DNA from: Ancylobacter novellus DSM 506 | Lineage (GTDB): Bacteria > Pseudomonadota > Alphaproteobacteria > Rhizobiales > Xanthobacteraceae | Direction of reading: 5' to 3' | NCBI RefSeq assembly: GCF_000092925.1 | Contig: NC_014217.1 | Coordinates: 1,860,001 to 1,924,000 of the forward strand | DNA: 64,000 bases | Shown: piece after piece, positions 10,089 through 19,291 of the stretch | Numbering within the stretch: position 1 is the stretch's first letter | Layout of the letters: each line of letters opens with the position of its first letter | Position numbers and translations under genes: made by a program | The notes under the pieces: model-generated | What the model was told of the DNA's origin: nothing | Seen by the model: the letters and a program-made list of their open reading frames with translations, nothing else | The model's database searches: none

Positions 10089-11465
10089 TCAGACCAGCAT
10101 CGACATCGGCTTTTCGATGATCTGCTTGAAGGCGCCGATGAGCTGCGCGCCCATGGCGCCGTCCATCACGCGATGATCGCAGGAGATGGTGACGGTCATC
10201 ACCGTCGCCACCGCGAGCTGCCCACCCTTCACCACCGCGCGCTGCTCGCTGGTGCCGACCGCGAGGATCGTCGCATGCGGCGGATTAATGATTGCCGTGA
10301 AGTCCTTGATTCCAAACATACCTAGGTTGGAAATCGCAGACGAACCGCCCTGATATTCGTGCGGCTGCAGCTTCTTGTTGCGGGCGCGGGCGGCGAAGTC
10401 GCGCGTCTCGTTGGAGATGGCCGAGAGCGTCTTGGTCTCCGCCTTGCGGATGATCGGGGTCAGCAGGCCCTTGCCACCGTCGATCGCCACCGCGACGCCG
10501 ATGTCGGAGTGCTTGAGCTTGAGGTAGCGGTCGCCGCCCCAGACCATGTTGGCGTCCGGCACCTGCTGGAAGGCGAGCGCATAGGCCTTGATGACGAAGT
10601 CGTTGACCGAGAGCTTGTAGGCCGGCTTGCCGTCCTTCTCGGGGGCCGACTTGTTCAGTTCTTCGCGCAGCTTCAACAGCGCGTCGACGTCGCAGTCGAC
10701 GGTGAGATAGAAGGTCGGCACCGTCTGCCGGGCCTCGGTCATGCGCTGGGCGATGACGCGGCGCATGGCGTCGAGCGGCACTTCCTCATAGGTGCCGGCC
10801 TCGTAATAGGCCTTCACCTGCTCCAGCAACGCGCCGGGGGCAACGGGCGCCGGAGCGGCGGCGGGCGCCCTGGCCGCGGGAGCCGCAGCGGCGGCGGGTG
10901 CCGGCGCAGCCGCGCCGACCGGGGCGGCCCCGACGTCGGCGGCGACGATGCGGCCATGCGGGCCGGAGCCCTTCACCGCGGCGAGGTCGACGCCCTTCTC
11001 CTTGGCGAGGCGGCGGGCCAAAGGCGAAGCGAAGACGCGCTCGCCCTCGGCACGGGCGGGAACCGCCGAGGGAGCGGCCGGCGCAGAAGCGGCCGGGGCG
11101 GGAGCGGCAGCGACGGGCGCAGGGGCCGGCGCCGGCCCGGCTGCCTTGGGAGCTTCAGCCTTCGGGGCCTCCGCCTTGGCGGGTGCGGCGGCGCCGCCGG
11201 CGGCGACCGCCTTCGCGTCCTCGCCCTCGGTCGCCAGCACCGCGATGATCTGGTTCACCGGCACGTCGGCGGTGCCTTCCGGCACCACGATCTTGGCCAG
11301 TGTGCCCTCATCGATGGCCTCGACCTCCATCGTGGCCTTGTCGGTCTCGATCTCGGCGATGACGTCGCCCGGGGCGACTTTGTCGCCCTCCTTCTTCAGC
11401 CATTTGGCCAGATTGCCCTTCTCCATGGTCGGAGACAGGGCCGGCATCAGGATCTCGATGGACAT
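10089..11465 (-). CDS. pdhC: Pyruvate dehydrogenase E2, dihydrolipoyl acetyltransferase
   Basis: Core of the PDH complex; it transfers the acetyl group from the lipoyl arm to CoA. It is 458 aa. One N-terminal lipoyl domain has its lipoylated lysine at about position 43 in ETDKATMEV. An Ala/Pro-rich linker follows, then an E3-binding domain (ASPLARRLAKEKGVDL, GSGPHGRI), a second Ala/Pro linker and the catalytic domain ending with SCDHRVMDGA (HxxxDG). The ATG at 11465 directly precedes the lipoyl domain; the frame is open further upstream but that sequence overlaps pdhB. It lies 14 bases after the pdhB stop. Confidence 0.97.
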   Translation of the reverse strand: MSIEILMPALSPTMEKGNLAKWLKKEGDKVAPGDVIAEIETDKATMEVEAIDEGTLAKIVVPEGTADVPVNQIIAVLATEGEDAKAVAAGGAAAPAKAEAPKAEAPKAAGPAPAPAPVAAAPAPAASAPAAPSAVPARAEGERVFASPLARRLAKEKGVDLAAVKGSGPHGRIVAADVGAAPVGAAAPAPAAAAAPAARAPAAAPAPVAPGALLEQVKAYYEAGTYEEVPLDAMRRVIAQRMTEARQTVPTFYLTVDCDVDALLKLREELNKSAPEKDGKPAYKLSVNDFVIKAYALAFQQVPDANMVWGGDRYLKLKHSDIGVAVAIDGGKGLLTPIIRKAETKTLSAISNETRDFAARARNKKLQPHEYQGGSSAISNLGMFGIKDFTAIINPPHATILAVGTSEQRAVVKGGQLAVATVMTVTISCDHRVMDGAMGAQLIGAFKQIIEKPMSMLV

Positions 11466-11479
11466 GGCGATCTCCGGCC

Positions 11480-12898
11480 TCAGCGATAGGTCACGGCGCG
11501 GGCGGCGTCGACGACGTCCTGCACCGACGGCAGGGCGAGCTTTTCGAGATTGGCGGCGTAGGGCATCGGCACGTCCCTGCCGGTGACGCGCAGCACCGGC
11601 GCGTCGAGCCAGTCGAACGCCTTCTCGAAGAGCTGGGCGGCGATCTCGGCGCCGACGCCGGACTGGCTCCAGCCCTCCTCCACCGTCACGCAACGCCCGG
11701 TCTTCTTCACCGAGGCGATCACGGTGTCGATGTCCATCGGGCGGATGGTGCGCAGGTCGATGACCTCGGCCTCGATGCCGAGCTTGGACAGTTCTTCCGC
11801 GCCCTTGAGCGCATAGTTCATGCCGATGGACCAGGCGACCAGCGTCACGTCCTTGCCCGGGCGGGCGATGCGCGCCTTGCCGATCGGGACGATGAAGTCG
11901 TCCAGCTTCGGCACCGGCGAAGAATGCCCGTAGAGGATCTCGTTCTCGAGGAACACCACCGGGTTCGGATCGCGGATGGCGGCCTTGAGCAGGCCCTTGG
12001 CGTCCGCCGCTGTATAGGGCGCGACGACCTTGAGGCCGGGGATGTGGCTGAACCAGGCGGTGAAGTCCTGGCTGTGCTGGGCGGCGACGCGCGCGGCGGC
12101 GCCGTTCGGGCCGCGGAACACGATGGAGCAGCCGATCTGGCCGCCCGACATGTAGTGGGTCTTGGCGGCGGAGTTGATGATCTGGTCCATCGCCTGCATG
12201 GCGAAGTTGAAGGTCATGAACTCGACGATGGGCTTCAGGCCCGCCATCGCCGCGCCGATGCCGACGCCAGCGAAGCCGTGCTCGGTGATCGGGGTGTCGA
12301 TGACGCGCTTCGCGCCGAATTCCTGCAGCAGGCCTTGGGTGATCTTGTAGGCGCCCTGATATTCGGCGACCTCCTCACCCATGACGAAGACGTCACCGTC
12401 GCGGCGCATCTCCTCGGCCATGGCGTCGCGCAGCGCCTCGCGCATGGTCTGGTTGACCATCTCGGTGCCTTCCGGCACCTCCGGCTCGGGCACCGCCTCG
12501 GGCTGGGGCGGATTGGCAACCGCCGAGGTGACGCTCGCCTGCGGCGCCGGCGCGGAGGCGGCGACCGGCGAAGGCTCGACCGGAGCTGCCGCGACCGGCG
12601 GCGCGGATTCGGCGGCCTTCGGGCTCGGCGCGGCGGAAGCGGCGCTCGCATCCTCGCCATCGGCCAGGATCACCGCGATGGGCGTGTTCACCGCCACGTC
12701 CTGCGTGCCTTCCGGCACCAGGATCTTGCCGAGCGTGCCCTCGTCGATGGCCTCGACCTCCATGGTCGCCTTGTCGGTCTCGATCTCGGCGATGACGTCG
12801 CCGGACTTGACCGCGTCGCCCTCTTTCTTGAGCCACTTGGCGAGGTTGCCCTTCTCCATGGTCGGAGAGAGCGCAGGCATAAGGACTTCGGTCGGCAT
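11480..12898 (-). CDS. pdhB: Pyruvate dehydrogenase E1 beta subunit with N-terminal lipoyl domain
   Basis: E1-beta pairs with PdhA to decarboxylate pyruvate. It is 472 aa, longer than a plain E1-beta because residues 1-80 form a lipoyl domain (Lys43 in ETDKATMEV), followed by an Ala/Pro linker and the transketolase-type domains from about 150. These show [31 protein letters not shown] and [16 protein letters not shown]. The fusion is known in alphaproteobacterial PDH. The ATG at 12898 matches the PdhC lipoyl start. The gene is 40 bases downstream of the small membrane-protein gene. Confidence 0.97.
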   Translation of the reverse strand: MPTEVLMPALSPTMEKGNLAKWLKKEGDAVKSGDVIAEIETDKATMEVEAIDEGTLGKILVPEGTQDVAVNTPIAVILADGEDASAASAAPSPKAAESAPPVAAAPVEPSPVAASAPAPQASVTSAVANPPQPEAVPEPEVPEGTEMVNQTMREALRDAMAEEMRRDGDVFVMGEEVAEYQGAYKITQGLLQEFGAKRVIDTPITEHGFAGVGIGAAMAGLKPIVEFMTFNFAMQAMDQIINSAAKTHYMSGGQIGCSIVFRGPNGAAARVAAQHSQDFTAWFSHIPGLKVVAPYTAADAKGLLKAAIRDPNPVVFLENEILYGHSSPVPKLDDFIVPIGKARIARPGKDVTLVAWSIGMNYALKGAEELSKLGIEAEVIDLRTIRPMDIDTVIASVKKTGRCVTVEEGWSQSGVGAEIAAQLFEKAFDWLDAPVLRVTGRDVPMPYAANLEKLALPSVQDVVDAARAVTYR

Positions 12899-12938
12899 GG
12901 CGGCGTTCCCCAAAGAAACGTGCGTCAACAATCGCGCG

Positions 12939-13238
12939 TCACTGCGTGCGTACCGGCGGTACGAACGTCAGGTTGCTGTAGACGGCCATCGAGGCGATGG
13001 CGATGAGAATGGCAATGAAGAAGGCGACCATCAGCTTGTTGAGCGTGGTCGCCGTTTCGGCACTGGCACCGGCGGTCTGGCGCGCCCCGAAGGGCCAGAG
13101 CGCAGCCAGGGCAAAGCCGAGCGGGCTGGCCTGCCGGGCACCGGCGAGGCGGAAGGCGAGACGGGCCGCCAGGACCCAGATCACCACCGCCGCCGCCCCT
13201 CCGGCGACGACCCCGACCCAGAACAGCTCAGCCAGCAT
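12939..13238 (-). CDS. Small membrane protein inside the pdh operon, unknown function
   Basis: A 99-residue protein I do not recognise. Two hydrophobic helices are visible, about 5-30 ([19 protein letters not shown]) and 70-88 ([19 protein letters not shown]), joined by a loop that is largely basic. The ATG at 13238 is chosen because the first helix begins directly after it; the reading frame extends upstream only as an arginine-rich shadow of pdhA. It is separated from pdhA by 29 and from pdhB by 40 bases, so it should be co-transcribed with both. A role in membrane association of PDH, or none, is equally possible. Confidence 0.7.
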   Translation of the reverse strand: MLAELFWVGVVAGGAAAVVIWVLAARLAFRLAGARQASPLGFALAALWPFGARQTAGASAETATTLNKLMVAFFIAILIAIASMAVYSNLTFVPPVRTQ

Positions 13239-13267
13239 CGGGCGCCCCCCCTCGATCCGACGGCCGC

Positions 13268-14353
13268 TCAGCGCAGCACGTCGGTGTAGAGCTCGGAGAC
13301 GTCCGGCTCCGGATCGGCGCTGGCGAAGTCGGCCGCCGCGTTCATCTGGTCGCGGATCTCGGCGTCGATCGCCTTCAGTTCCTCCTCGGTGGCCCACTTC
13401 TTCTCCAGGAGGCGGTTGCGTACCTGCTCGATCGGGTCGTGCTCGGTGCGCATCTTCTGCACCTCCTCCTTCGACCGGTACTTGGCCGGGTCGGACATGG
13501 AGTGGCCGCGATAGCGATAGGTGAGCATCTCGAGGATGTAGGGCCCCTTCCCCGAACGGGCGAACTCGACCGCGCGGGCGCCGGCGGCCTTGACCGCGCG
13601 CACGTCCATGCCGTCGACCTGCTCGCCGGGAATGTTGAAGGAGGTGCCACGCTTGGAGAAGTCGGTCTGGGCGGAGGCGCGGTTCACCGCGGTGCCCATC
13701 GCATACTTGTTGTTCTCGATGATGAAGACGACCGGCAGCTTCCAGAGCTCCGCCATGTTGAAGCTCTCATAGACCTGGCCCTGATTGGCCGCGCCGTCGC
13801 CGAAATAGGTCAGGGAGACGTTGTCGTTGTCGCGGTAGCGATTGGCGAAGGCGAGGCCGGTGCCGAGCGACACCTGCGCGCCGACGATGCCATGGCCGCC
13901 GAAGAAGCCCTTCTCGATGCTGAACATGTGCATCGAGCCGCCCTTGCCCTTGGAATAGCCGCCCCGGCGGCCGGTGAGCTCGGCCATGACGCCCTTGGGG
14001 TCCATGCCGCAGGCGAGCATGTGGCCGTGGTCGCGATAGCCGGTGATGACCTCGTCGCCCTCCTTGAGGGCGGCCTGCATGCCGACGACGACAGCCTCCT
14101 GGCCGATATAGAGATGGCAGAAGCCGCCGATCAGGCCCATGCCGTAGAGCTGGCCGGCCTTCTCCTCGAAGCGGCGGATCTCCAGCATCTTGCGGTAGGC
14201 GTCGAGTTCCTCCGCCTTGCTGAACTCGGAAACCCCTGACGCCTTCTCCGAGCGGCGCGCCGGACTGCGGGTAGCGGATTTGGCGGGGGCTTTGGGGGCG
14301 GCGGTTTTACCGACCGTCTTGCTGACAGCCGATTTCTTCGCGGCGACGACCAT
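13268..14353 (-). CDS. pdhA: Pyruvate dehydrogenase E1 alpha subunit
   Basis: Thiamine-diphosphate subunit that decarboxylates pyruvate together with PdhB. It is 361 aa. The TPP motif runs from GDG (185-187) to NN (214-215), and the phosphorylation-loop equivalent YRYRGHSMSDPAKYR is present. The first 40 residues form a Lys/Ala/Pro/Ser-rich tail, probably disordered and probably part of complex assembly. It is the first gene of the unit pdhA, small membrane gene, pdhB, pdhC, lpdA. A 245-base A+T-richer region with two perfect palindromes separates it from ftsB. Confidence 0.98.
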   Translation of the reverse strand: MVVAAKKSAVSKTVGKTAAPKAPAKSATRSPARRSEKASGVSEFSKAEELDAYRKMLEIRRFEEKAGQLYGMGLIGGFCHLYIGQEAVVVGMQAALKEGDEVITGYRDHGHMLACGMDPKGVMAELTGRRGGYSKGKGGSMHMFSIEKGFFGGHGIVGAQVSLGTGLAFANRYRDNDNVSLTYFGDGAANQGQVYESFNMAELWKLPVVFIIENNKYAMGTAVNRASAQTDFSKRGTSFNIPGEQVDGMDVRAVKAAGARAVEFARSGKGPYILEMLTYRYRGHSMSDPAKYRSKEEVQKMRTEHDPIEQVRNRLLEKKWATEEELKAIDAEIRDQMNAAADFASADPEPDVSELYTDVLR

Positions 14354-14441
14354 GGCGCTTCCTCAGCTCGGACCGATGTCGACGAGCTTCATATCGCACC
14401 TTCAGCTACCGCGCTACGCGTGCAACGCAATGCTGCGACGC

Positions 14442-14453
14442 ACAACATGTTGT
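14442..14453. promoter_or_regulatory. 12-base palindrome upstream of pdhA
   Basis: The perfect palindrome ACAACATGTTGT lies about 90 bases upstream of the pdhA ATG. Its left half ACAACATG recurs at 14547-14554. Such a dyad would suit a dimeric regulator of the pdh operon; no known binding consensus is claimed. Confidence 0.35.
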
Positions 14454-14556
14454 AGACGCAATGGTTTCCGGATTTGAACTCGAATTCAGTTTAAATCCGC
14501 ATTTAGCTCACATCAAGTTAAGCGTCTGGAATATCGACATTTCCCAACAACATGAC

Positions 14557-14570
14557 TCTGGCATGCCAGA
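14557..14570. promoter_or_regulatory. 14-base palindrome between ftsB and pdhA
   Basis: The perfect palindrome TCTGGCATGCCAGA lies 29 bases downstream of the ftsB stop and about 200 bases upstream of pdhA. There is no T-run after it on either strand, so an operator is more likely than an intrinsic terminator. It directly follows the extra ACAACATG half-site. Confidence 0.35.
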
Positions 14571-14598
14571 ATCGGATCGGATTCCCCAAATTTTCGGA

Positions 14599-14940
14599 TC
14601 ACTGCGTGGCGGTCGGCGCAGCCGCCGGTTTCGGCAGCAGAAGCACCAGATCCTTGGGGTTGACGAGATTCAGCAGCGAGCGCGCCTGCTCGTCCAGCAT
14701 GTCGGCATCGACGCGCTCGGGCGAAAGCAGGCGGACCTTGGCCTGCAGCGCCTCGCGCTGGGAACGCAGCCTGTCGCGTTCCTGCGTGAGATTGGCATGC
14801 TGCTGCTCGAAGGAGCGGCGGGCGAGCAGGCCGTACTGGCCGTTATAGCCCTGGAAGGCGAAGTAGCCGATCAGCGCCGCCGCCCCGAGATGCAGGGTGA
14901 CGGTCTGGAGGATGGAGCGCCAGCGGGTGCGTATGATCAT
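14599..14940 (-). CDS. ftsB: FtsB/DivIC-type septum formation initiator
   Basis: Small bitopic division protein of 113 aa: a short cytoplasmic N-terminus, one transmembrane helix (about 14-30), then a coiled coil (about 42-70, SFEQQHANLTQERDRLRSQR). It ends in a Pro/Ala-rich tail. Family members form a complex with FtsL and FtsQ at the septum. Its place just upstream of pdhA and near enolase is conserved in many alphaproteobacteria. The ATG at 14940 gives the usual length. Confidence 0.88.
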   Translation of the reverse strand: MIIRTRWRSILQTVTLHLGAAALIGYFAFQGYNGQYGLLARRSFEQQHANLTQERDRLRSQREALQAKVRLLSPERVDADMLDEQARSLLNLVNPKDLVLLLPKPAAAPTATQ

Positions 14941-15311
14941 GGGCGAACCCTATCCACGCCCGGTTGAGGCTACGTTAACGATGATCGGAGAGCGCCTGGC
15001 GCCGGCCTGCGCGCCGTAATCCGCTCAGCTCAAGCCATTACCGAATATTGCATCGCAAAATGGACGGGCGCGAGAAATGAAGATCGAACGGTTTGGGAGA
15101 CGCCAAAAGGGTCTGTGCCCGGATGCACCCGCGATCCTCGGCGGCAATTAGCTACCTGCCGCAACTGCCGTTCTCGCGCCCTCCCCATGACGGTAGTATT
15201 CCGCTGCCAAACCGGCAATATTGGCGCGCCGGATCGGCTCGGCGTCGCATTCTCGAAGGCTTGGCACACCCAAAACCTTGGGACGACAAAACACGATTAG
15301 GGGTTACGATC
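14941..15311. other. 371-base divergent intergenic region, no gene recognised
   Basis: Lies between the divergent ftsB and secreted-protein genes and must hold both promoters. Short open frames on both strands (for example 15030-15269 minus and 15115-15300 plus) have no recognisable domain. The last 40 bases before the ATG at 15312 are A+T-richer, and GGGG a few bases before the start could serve as a ribosome binding site. No repeat or RNA gene was identified. Confidence 0.6.
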
Positions 15312-16319
15312 ATGAAAGTTCGCCTCCTATCCTTCTCCACCCTTCTTCTCGCCCTGACGCCCGCCGCCGGCTTCGCACAAAGCGCCCCGGAGCGCGTCGT
15401 CCTGAAGATGGACATATCGCAGCCTTCGCTGTTCTCGAACCAGCGCAAGGACGTGTTCAAGGGTACCGTCGACGACAAGAGCGGCACGACCGTGCTTGAG
15501 GTCACCTGTTCGGCGGGAGCCAGCGCCTGGCTCGGCCTCAGCCGCATCGACGAGGCCTGCGCGGTCTCCGGCAACGGCACGATCAAGAACCCAAACAACC
15601 CCAGCCAGACGCTGCCGCGGATCAGCTATTCCGGCGGGTTCACGGTCGAGGCCAAGGCGGATGGTTACACCGACGCCAAGACCATCCTTGCCAATTATCT
15701 GCGCGCGGGCGCGGCGGGTGCCGAGAACAGCTCGTTCAAGGGCAACGTCGTCATGAAGCCCGAGAACCCGTCCGCCTCCGCGCGGGCGCTGGGCGACGCG
15801 CTCATCAAGAATTTGCAGCAGACGGCGACCGGCGCAGCGGCGGTTACCTATGACACCGAGATCGACGCCGTGCGCTTCGAGGGTTTCACCGTGCCGCATG
15901 TCGGCCTGCGCGACAGCGCTTCCTGCAGCTGGACCGGCGACGCCATCTACGCCTACGCCAACGACGCCTGGCAGATGAAATTCAACGTGAAGTGCGGGGA
16001 TCGCAGCTTCGCTCTCGAAGGCAACATGCCGCTCGTCGATGCGGCAGCCGGAAGTCCTCACCAGCAGGAATACAAGCTGAACCTGGTGCTGCCCGGCCCG
16101 GGCGGCGGCGATCCCTTCGCGGCGGCCGATCCGTTCGCCACGGTCGACGGCGTGACCGGCACGATCAAGCTGACCAATAGCGGCCGCTCCACGAAGGACG
16201 GCGTGTATGACACGGTCAAGGTTCAGGGCGAACTCGACGGCACCGGCGTCCCGCTTGAGCTGACGCGCAGCTTTGCCGAGATTCTCGTGGTCTTCGGACG
16301 GACCTGGTTCGGCGCCTGA
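15312..16319 (+). CDS. Secreted protein of unknown function
   Basis: A 335-residue protein I cannot assign. Residues 1-22 form a clear Sec signal peptide (LLSFSTLLLALTPAAGFA, cleavage probably after FA or FAQ). The mature part is Gly/Ala/Ser/Thr-rich, with alternating hydrophilic residues suggesting a beta-rich fold. Five cysteines are visible in the mature chain, so disulfides in the periplasm are possible. The ATG at 15312 is chosen because it opens the signal peptide; the frame extends upstream without further support. It is monocistronic and convergent with the next gene pair. Confidence 0.75.
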   Translation: MKVRLLSFSTLLLALTPAAGFAQSAPERVVLKMDISQPSLFSNQRKDVFKGTVDDKSGTTVLEVTCSAGASAWLGLSRIDEACAVSGNGTIKNPNNPSQTLPRISYSGGFTVEAKADGYTDAKTILANYLRAGAAGAENSSFKGNVVMKPENPSASARALGDALIKNLQQTATGAAAVTYDTEIDAVRFEGFTVPHVGLRDSASCSWTGDAIYAYANDAWQMKFNVKCGDRSFALEGNMPLVDAAAGSPHQQEYKLNLVLPGPGGGDPFAAADPFATVDGVTGTIKLTNSGRSTKDGVYDTVKVQGELDGTGVPLELTRSFAEILVVFGRTWFGA

Positions 16320-16332
16320 TCGGGCACTCGCG

Positions 16333-16361
16333 GGAACGGGCGCAGGCTATGCACCCGTTCC
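16333..16361. terminator. Hairpin between convergent genes, possible bidirectional terminator
   Basis: The arms GGAACGGG (16333-16340) and CCCGTTCC (16354-16361) form a perfect 8-base-pair stem with a 13-base loop, in the 42-base gap between two converging genes. Neither side has a T-run, so intrinsic termination is uncertain. Confidence 0.35.
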
Positions 16362-16685
16362 TCAGAACACCCAGGCGGTCATGAGCCAGAAGAACAGGAA
16401 GAAGACGAAGAAGCCGGCAATCACAAAAGGCAGTTCGCCGACAATGCCGTCGCCGGAAACGAGGGCAAAGGCGATCAACACGACGAACGAGACGATCGCG
16501 GCGATGATAGCGGCCGTGCGCAGGCCGATCCCCGGCGCGAAGTTCTCATTCGCGACGGCCGCGATGCTCGGCAGTTCCAGCACCGCGAACGCGACGAGCA
16601 GCCCCATCACGACGATGGCGCCCAGGACGAGCGCCGCCAGCACCACGAGGGCGCGGCGCTGGTCAGACGGCTCGCGCGCGCTCAT
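16362..16685 (-). CDS. Small integral membrane protein, unknown function
   Basis: A 107-residue protein with three hydrophobic segments: about 11-37 (LVVLAALVLGAIVVMGLLVA), 56-76 (RTAAIIAAIVSFVVLIAFAL) and 84-105 (LPFVIAGFFVFFLFFWLMTA). No known domain was recognised. Its ATG overlaps the stop of the upstream PH-domain gene as ATGA, so the two are translationally coupled and probably act together at the inner membrane. Confidence 0.75.
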   Translation of the reverse strand: MSAREPSDQRRALVVLAALVLGAIVVMGLLVAFAVLELPSIAAVANENFAPGIGLRTAAIIAAIVSFVVLIAFALVSGDGIVGELPFVIAGFFVFFLFFWLMTAWVF

Positions 16686-17077
16686 CGCTCTTCATCCTCC
16701 CGGTTGATCCGCCCGCGGATATAGTCCCGCACGAAATTGGGATCCGGCATGCCCTGGAGCGAGAACTCCGGCATGTCCCCGGTGGTGAACACCTCGACCT
16801 GACCGACGTTGAAAATGCGCTGCCAGAAGCTCTGGCGAATGAGCACGGTGCGAATCTCCCGGATGTCGATGTCGGTCTGCTCCTTGCTGAGGATGCCGCG
16901 CGAGAGATGGATCGAGTCGCCGGCGATGGTCAGGCGCACGGAACGCGCCTTTATGTACCAATAGAGCAGTATCAAAATACCGACGCCGAACACCGGAATG
17001 AGCAGAACCGCGGCGATGAAGCCCAGCGGCTGGTTGCGGAACATTGCCGGGCTCGCTTCGTAGTCGGGCTTGTTCAA
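16682..17077 (-). CDS. Membrane-anchored bacterial PH-domain protein (YdbS-like)
   Basis: A 131-residue protein: two close hydrophobic stretches near the N-terminus (LGFIAAVLLIPVFGVGILIL and neighbours), then a bPH_2-type domain (about 45-120) with RLTIAGDSIHLSRGILSK and EVFTTGDMPEF. I choose a TTG start at 17077 because GGGAG precedes it at 7-8 bases and the protein then begins NKPDYEASPAMF. An ATG at 17044, 11 codons further in, is the alternative. Function unknown; family members are membrane proteins of unclear role. It overlaps the next membrane gene by four bases. Confidence 0.75.
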   Translation of the reverse strand: MNKPDYEASPAMFRNQPLGFIAAVLLIPVFGVGILILLYWYIKARSVRLTIAGDSIHLSRGILSKEQTDIDIREIRTVLIRQSFWQRIFNVGQVEVFTTGDMPEFSLQGMPDPNFVRDYIRGRINREDEER

Positions 17078-17194
17078 CGAGCTTCTCCCATTGGGCTGAA
17101 GTCCAGATGCGATAGCCATCGAAGACGACGGCCAATCTCGGCCGAAAGCAAGCACGATCTGGCGCGGAATACCTTGCGGAAGAAGACAGCGCGC

Positions 17195-17230
17195 CGAAAA
17201 ACAAAAATCCCCGGGACCAGCCCGGGGATT
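17195..17230 (-). terminator. Intrinsic terminator of eno
   Basis: A perfect 10-base-pair stem (AATCCCCGGG at 17206-17215 with CCCGGGGATT at 17221-17230) has a 5-base loop. On the minus strand it is followed directly by TTTGTTTTT. It lies about 40 bases after the eno stop and points only in the eno direction. Confidence 0.9.
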
Positions 17231-17271
17231 CGTTGTCCGTCAGAGGCGCGGGTCGCCCGCGCGGTCCTTAA

Positions 17272-18570
<1,299 letters not shown>

Positions 18571-18665
18571 TCACTCGGCCTAAGTCGAGCGCGCTTCTAC
18601 TCGACCGATGTGACATGCGAAAGAGGTGCCAGCACATATCGCCGGCCCGACAGGAGAGACGACAG

Positions 18666-19127
18666 ATGAACGACGCAACGGAAAGCCCGCTCCAGCTCGG
18701 CCGCGCCACGCAATGGCCCGCCTCGCCGGAGGAAGCGGTGCTCGACCGCGTGCCGAACCCTCAGGCAGACACGCTCTATGTCGCCCGCTTCACCGCCCCG
18801 GAGTTCACGTCGCTCTGCCCGGTGACCGGCCAGCCGGACTTCGCGCATCTGGTGATCGACTACGTGCCGAAGGACTGGCTGGTCGAATCCAAGTCGCTGA
18901 AGCTCTACCTCGCCAGCTTCCGCAACCACGGCGCCTTCCACGAGGACTGCACCGTCGCCGTCGGGCGGCGGCTTTACGATCTTCTTGAGCCGCACTGGCT
19001 GCGCATCGGCGGCTACTGGTACCCGCGCGGCGGCATACCGATCGACGTGTTCTGGCAGAGCGGCGCGCCGCCCGCGGACATCTGGCTGCCCAACCAGGGC
19101 GTGCCGCCCTATCGCGGGCGGGGGTAG
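18666..19127 (+). CDS. queF: NADPH-dependent 7-cyano-7-deazaguanine reductase (preQ1 synthase)
   Basis: Reduces preQ0 to preQ1 in queuosine biosynthesis. It is 153 aa, the short (YkvM-type, unimodular) form. Cys51 in [12 protein letters not shown] is the expected nucleophile, and the QueF motif is [22 protein letters not shown] and [11 protein letters not shown] are also family-typical. The ATG at 18666 is chosen because it follows AGGAGAGACGAC, a usable ribosome binding site. It is divergent from eno. No preQ1 riboswitch was recognised in the 110-base gap. Confidence 0.95.
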   Translation: MNDATESPLQLGRATQWPASPEEAVLDRVPNPQADTLYVARFTAPEFTSLCPVTGQPDFAHLVIDYVPKDWLVESKSLKLYLASFRNHGAFHEDCTVAVGRRLYDLLEPHWLRIGGYWYPRGGIPIDVFWQSGAPPADIWLPNQGVPPYRGRG

Positions 19128-19148
19128 AGCTTATTCCAGCCCGATGAA

Positions 19149-19256
19149 CGTCATCCTGAGGTGCCCGGCCAAAGGCCGGGCCTCGAAGGATGCTCGTCCG
19201 GGCGCGCTGTAACGACCATCCTTCGAGGCTCGCTGCGCTCGCACCTCAGGATGACG
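19149..19256. repeat. Intergenic palindromic repeat, copy 1
   Basis: A 108-base element with nested inverted arms. The outer arms are CGTCATCCTGAGGTGC (19149-19164) and GCACCTCAGGATGACG (19241-19256), a perfect 16-base inverted repeat. Inner arms CCTCGAAGGATG and CATCCTTCGAGG pair as well, and a small hairpin GGCC-AAA-GGCC sits inside the left half. A near-identical copy is at 49318-49423. It lies between queF and glmS and may fold into a cruciform-like RNA. No transposase is nearby. Confidence 0.85.
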
Positions 19257-19291
19257 GCGCACCGGGGCAAGCTTCTATAGGGCAGAGCCCC

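Noticed and set aside
15030..15269. 79-codon minus-strand frame in the ftsB to secreted-protein gap
   Set aside because: No ribosome binding site, signal or domain was recognised and the composition is not gene-like.
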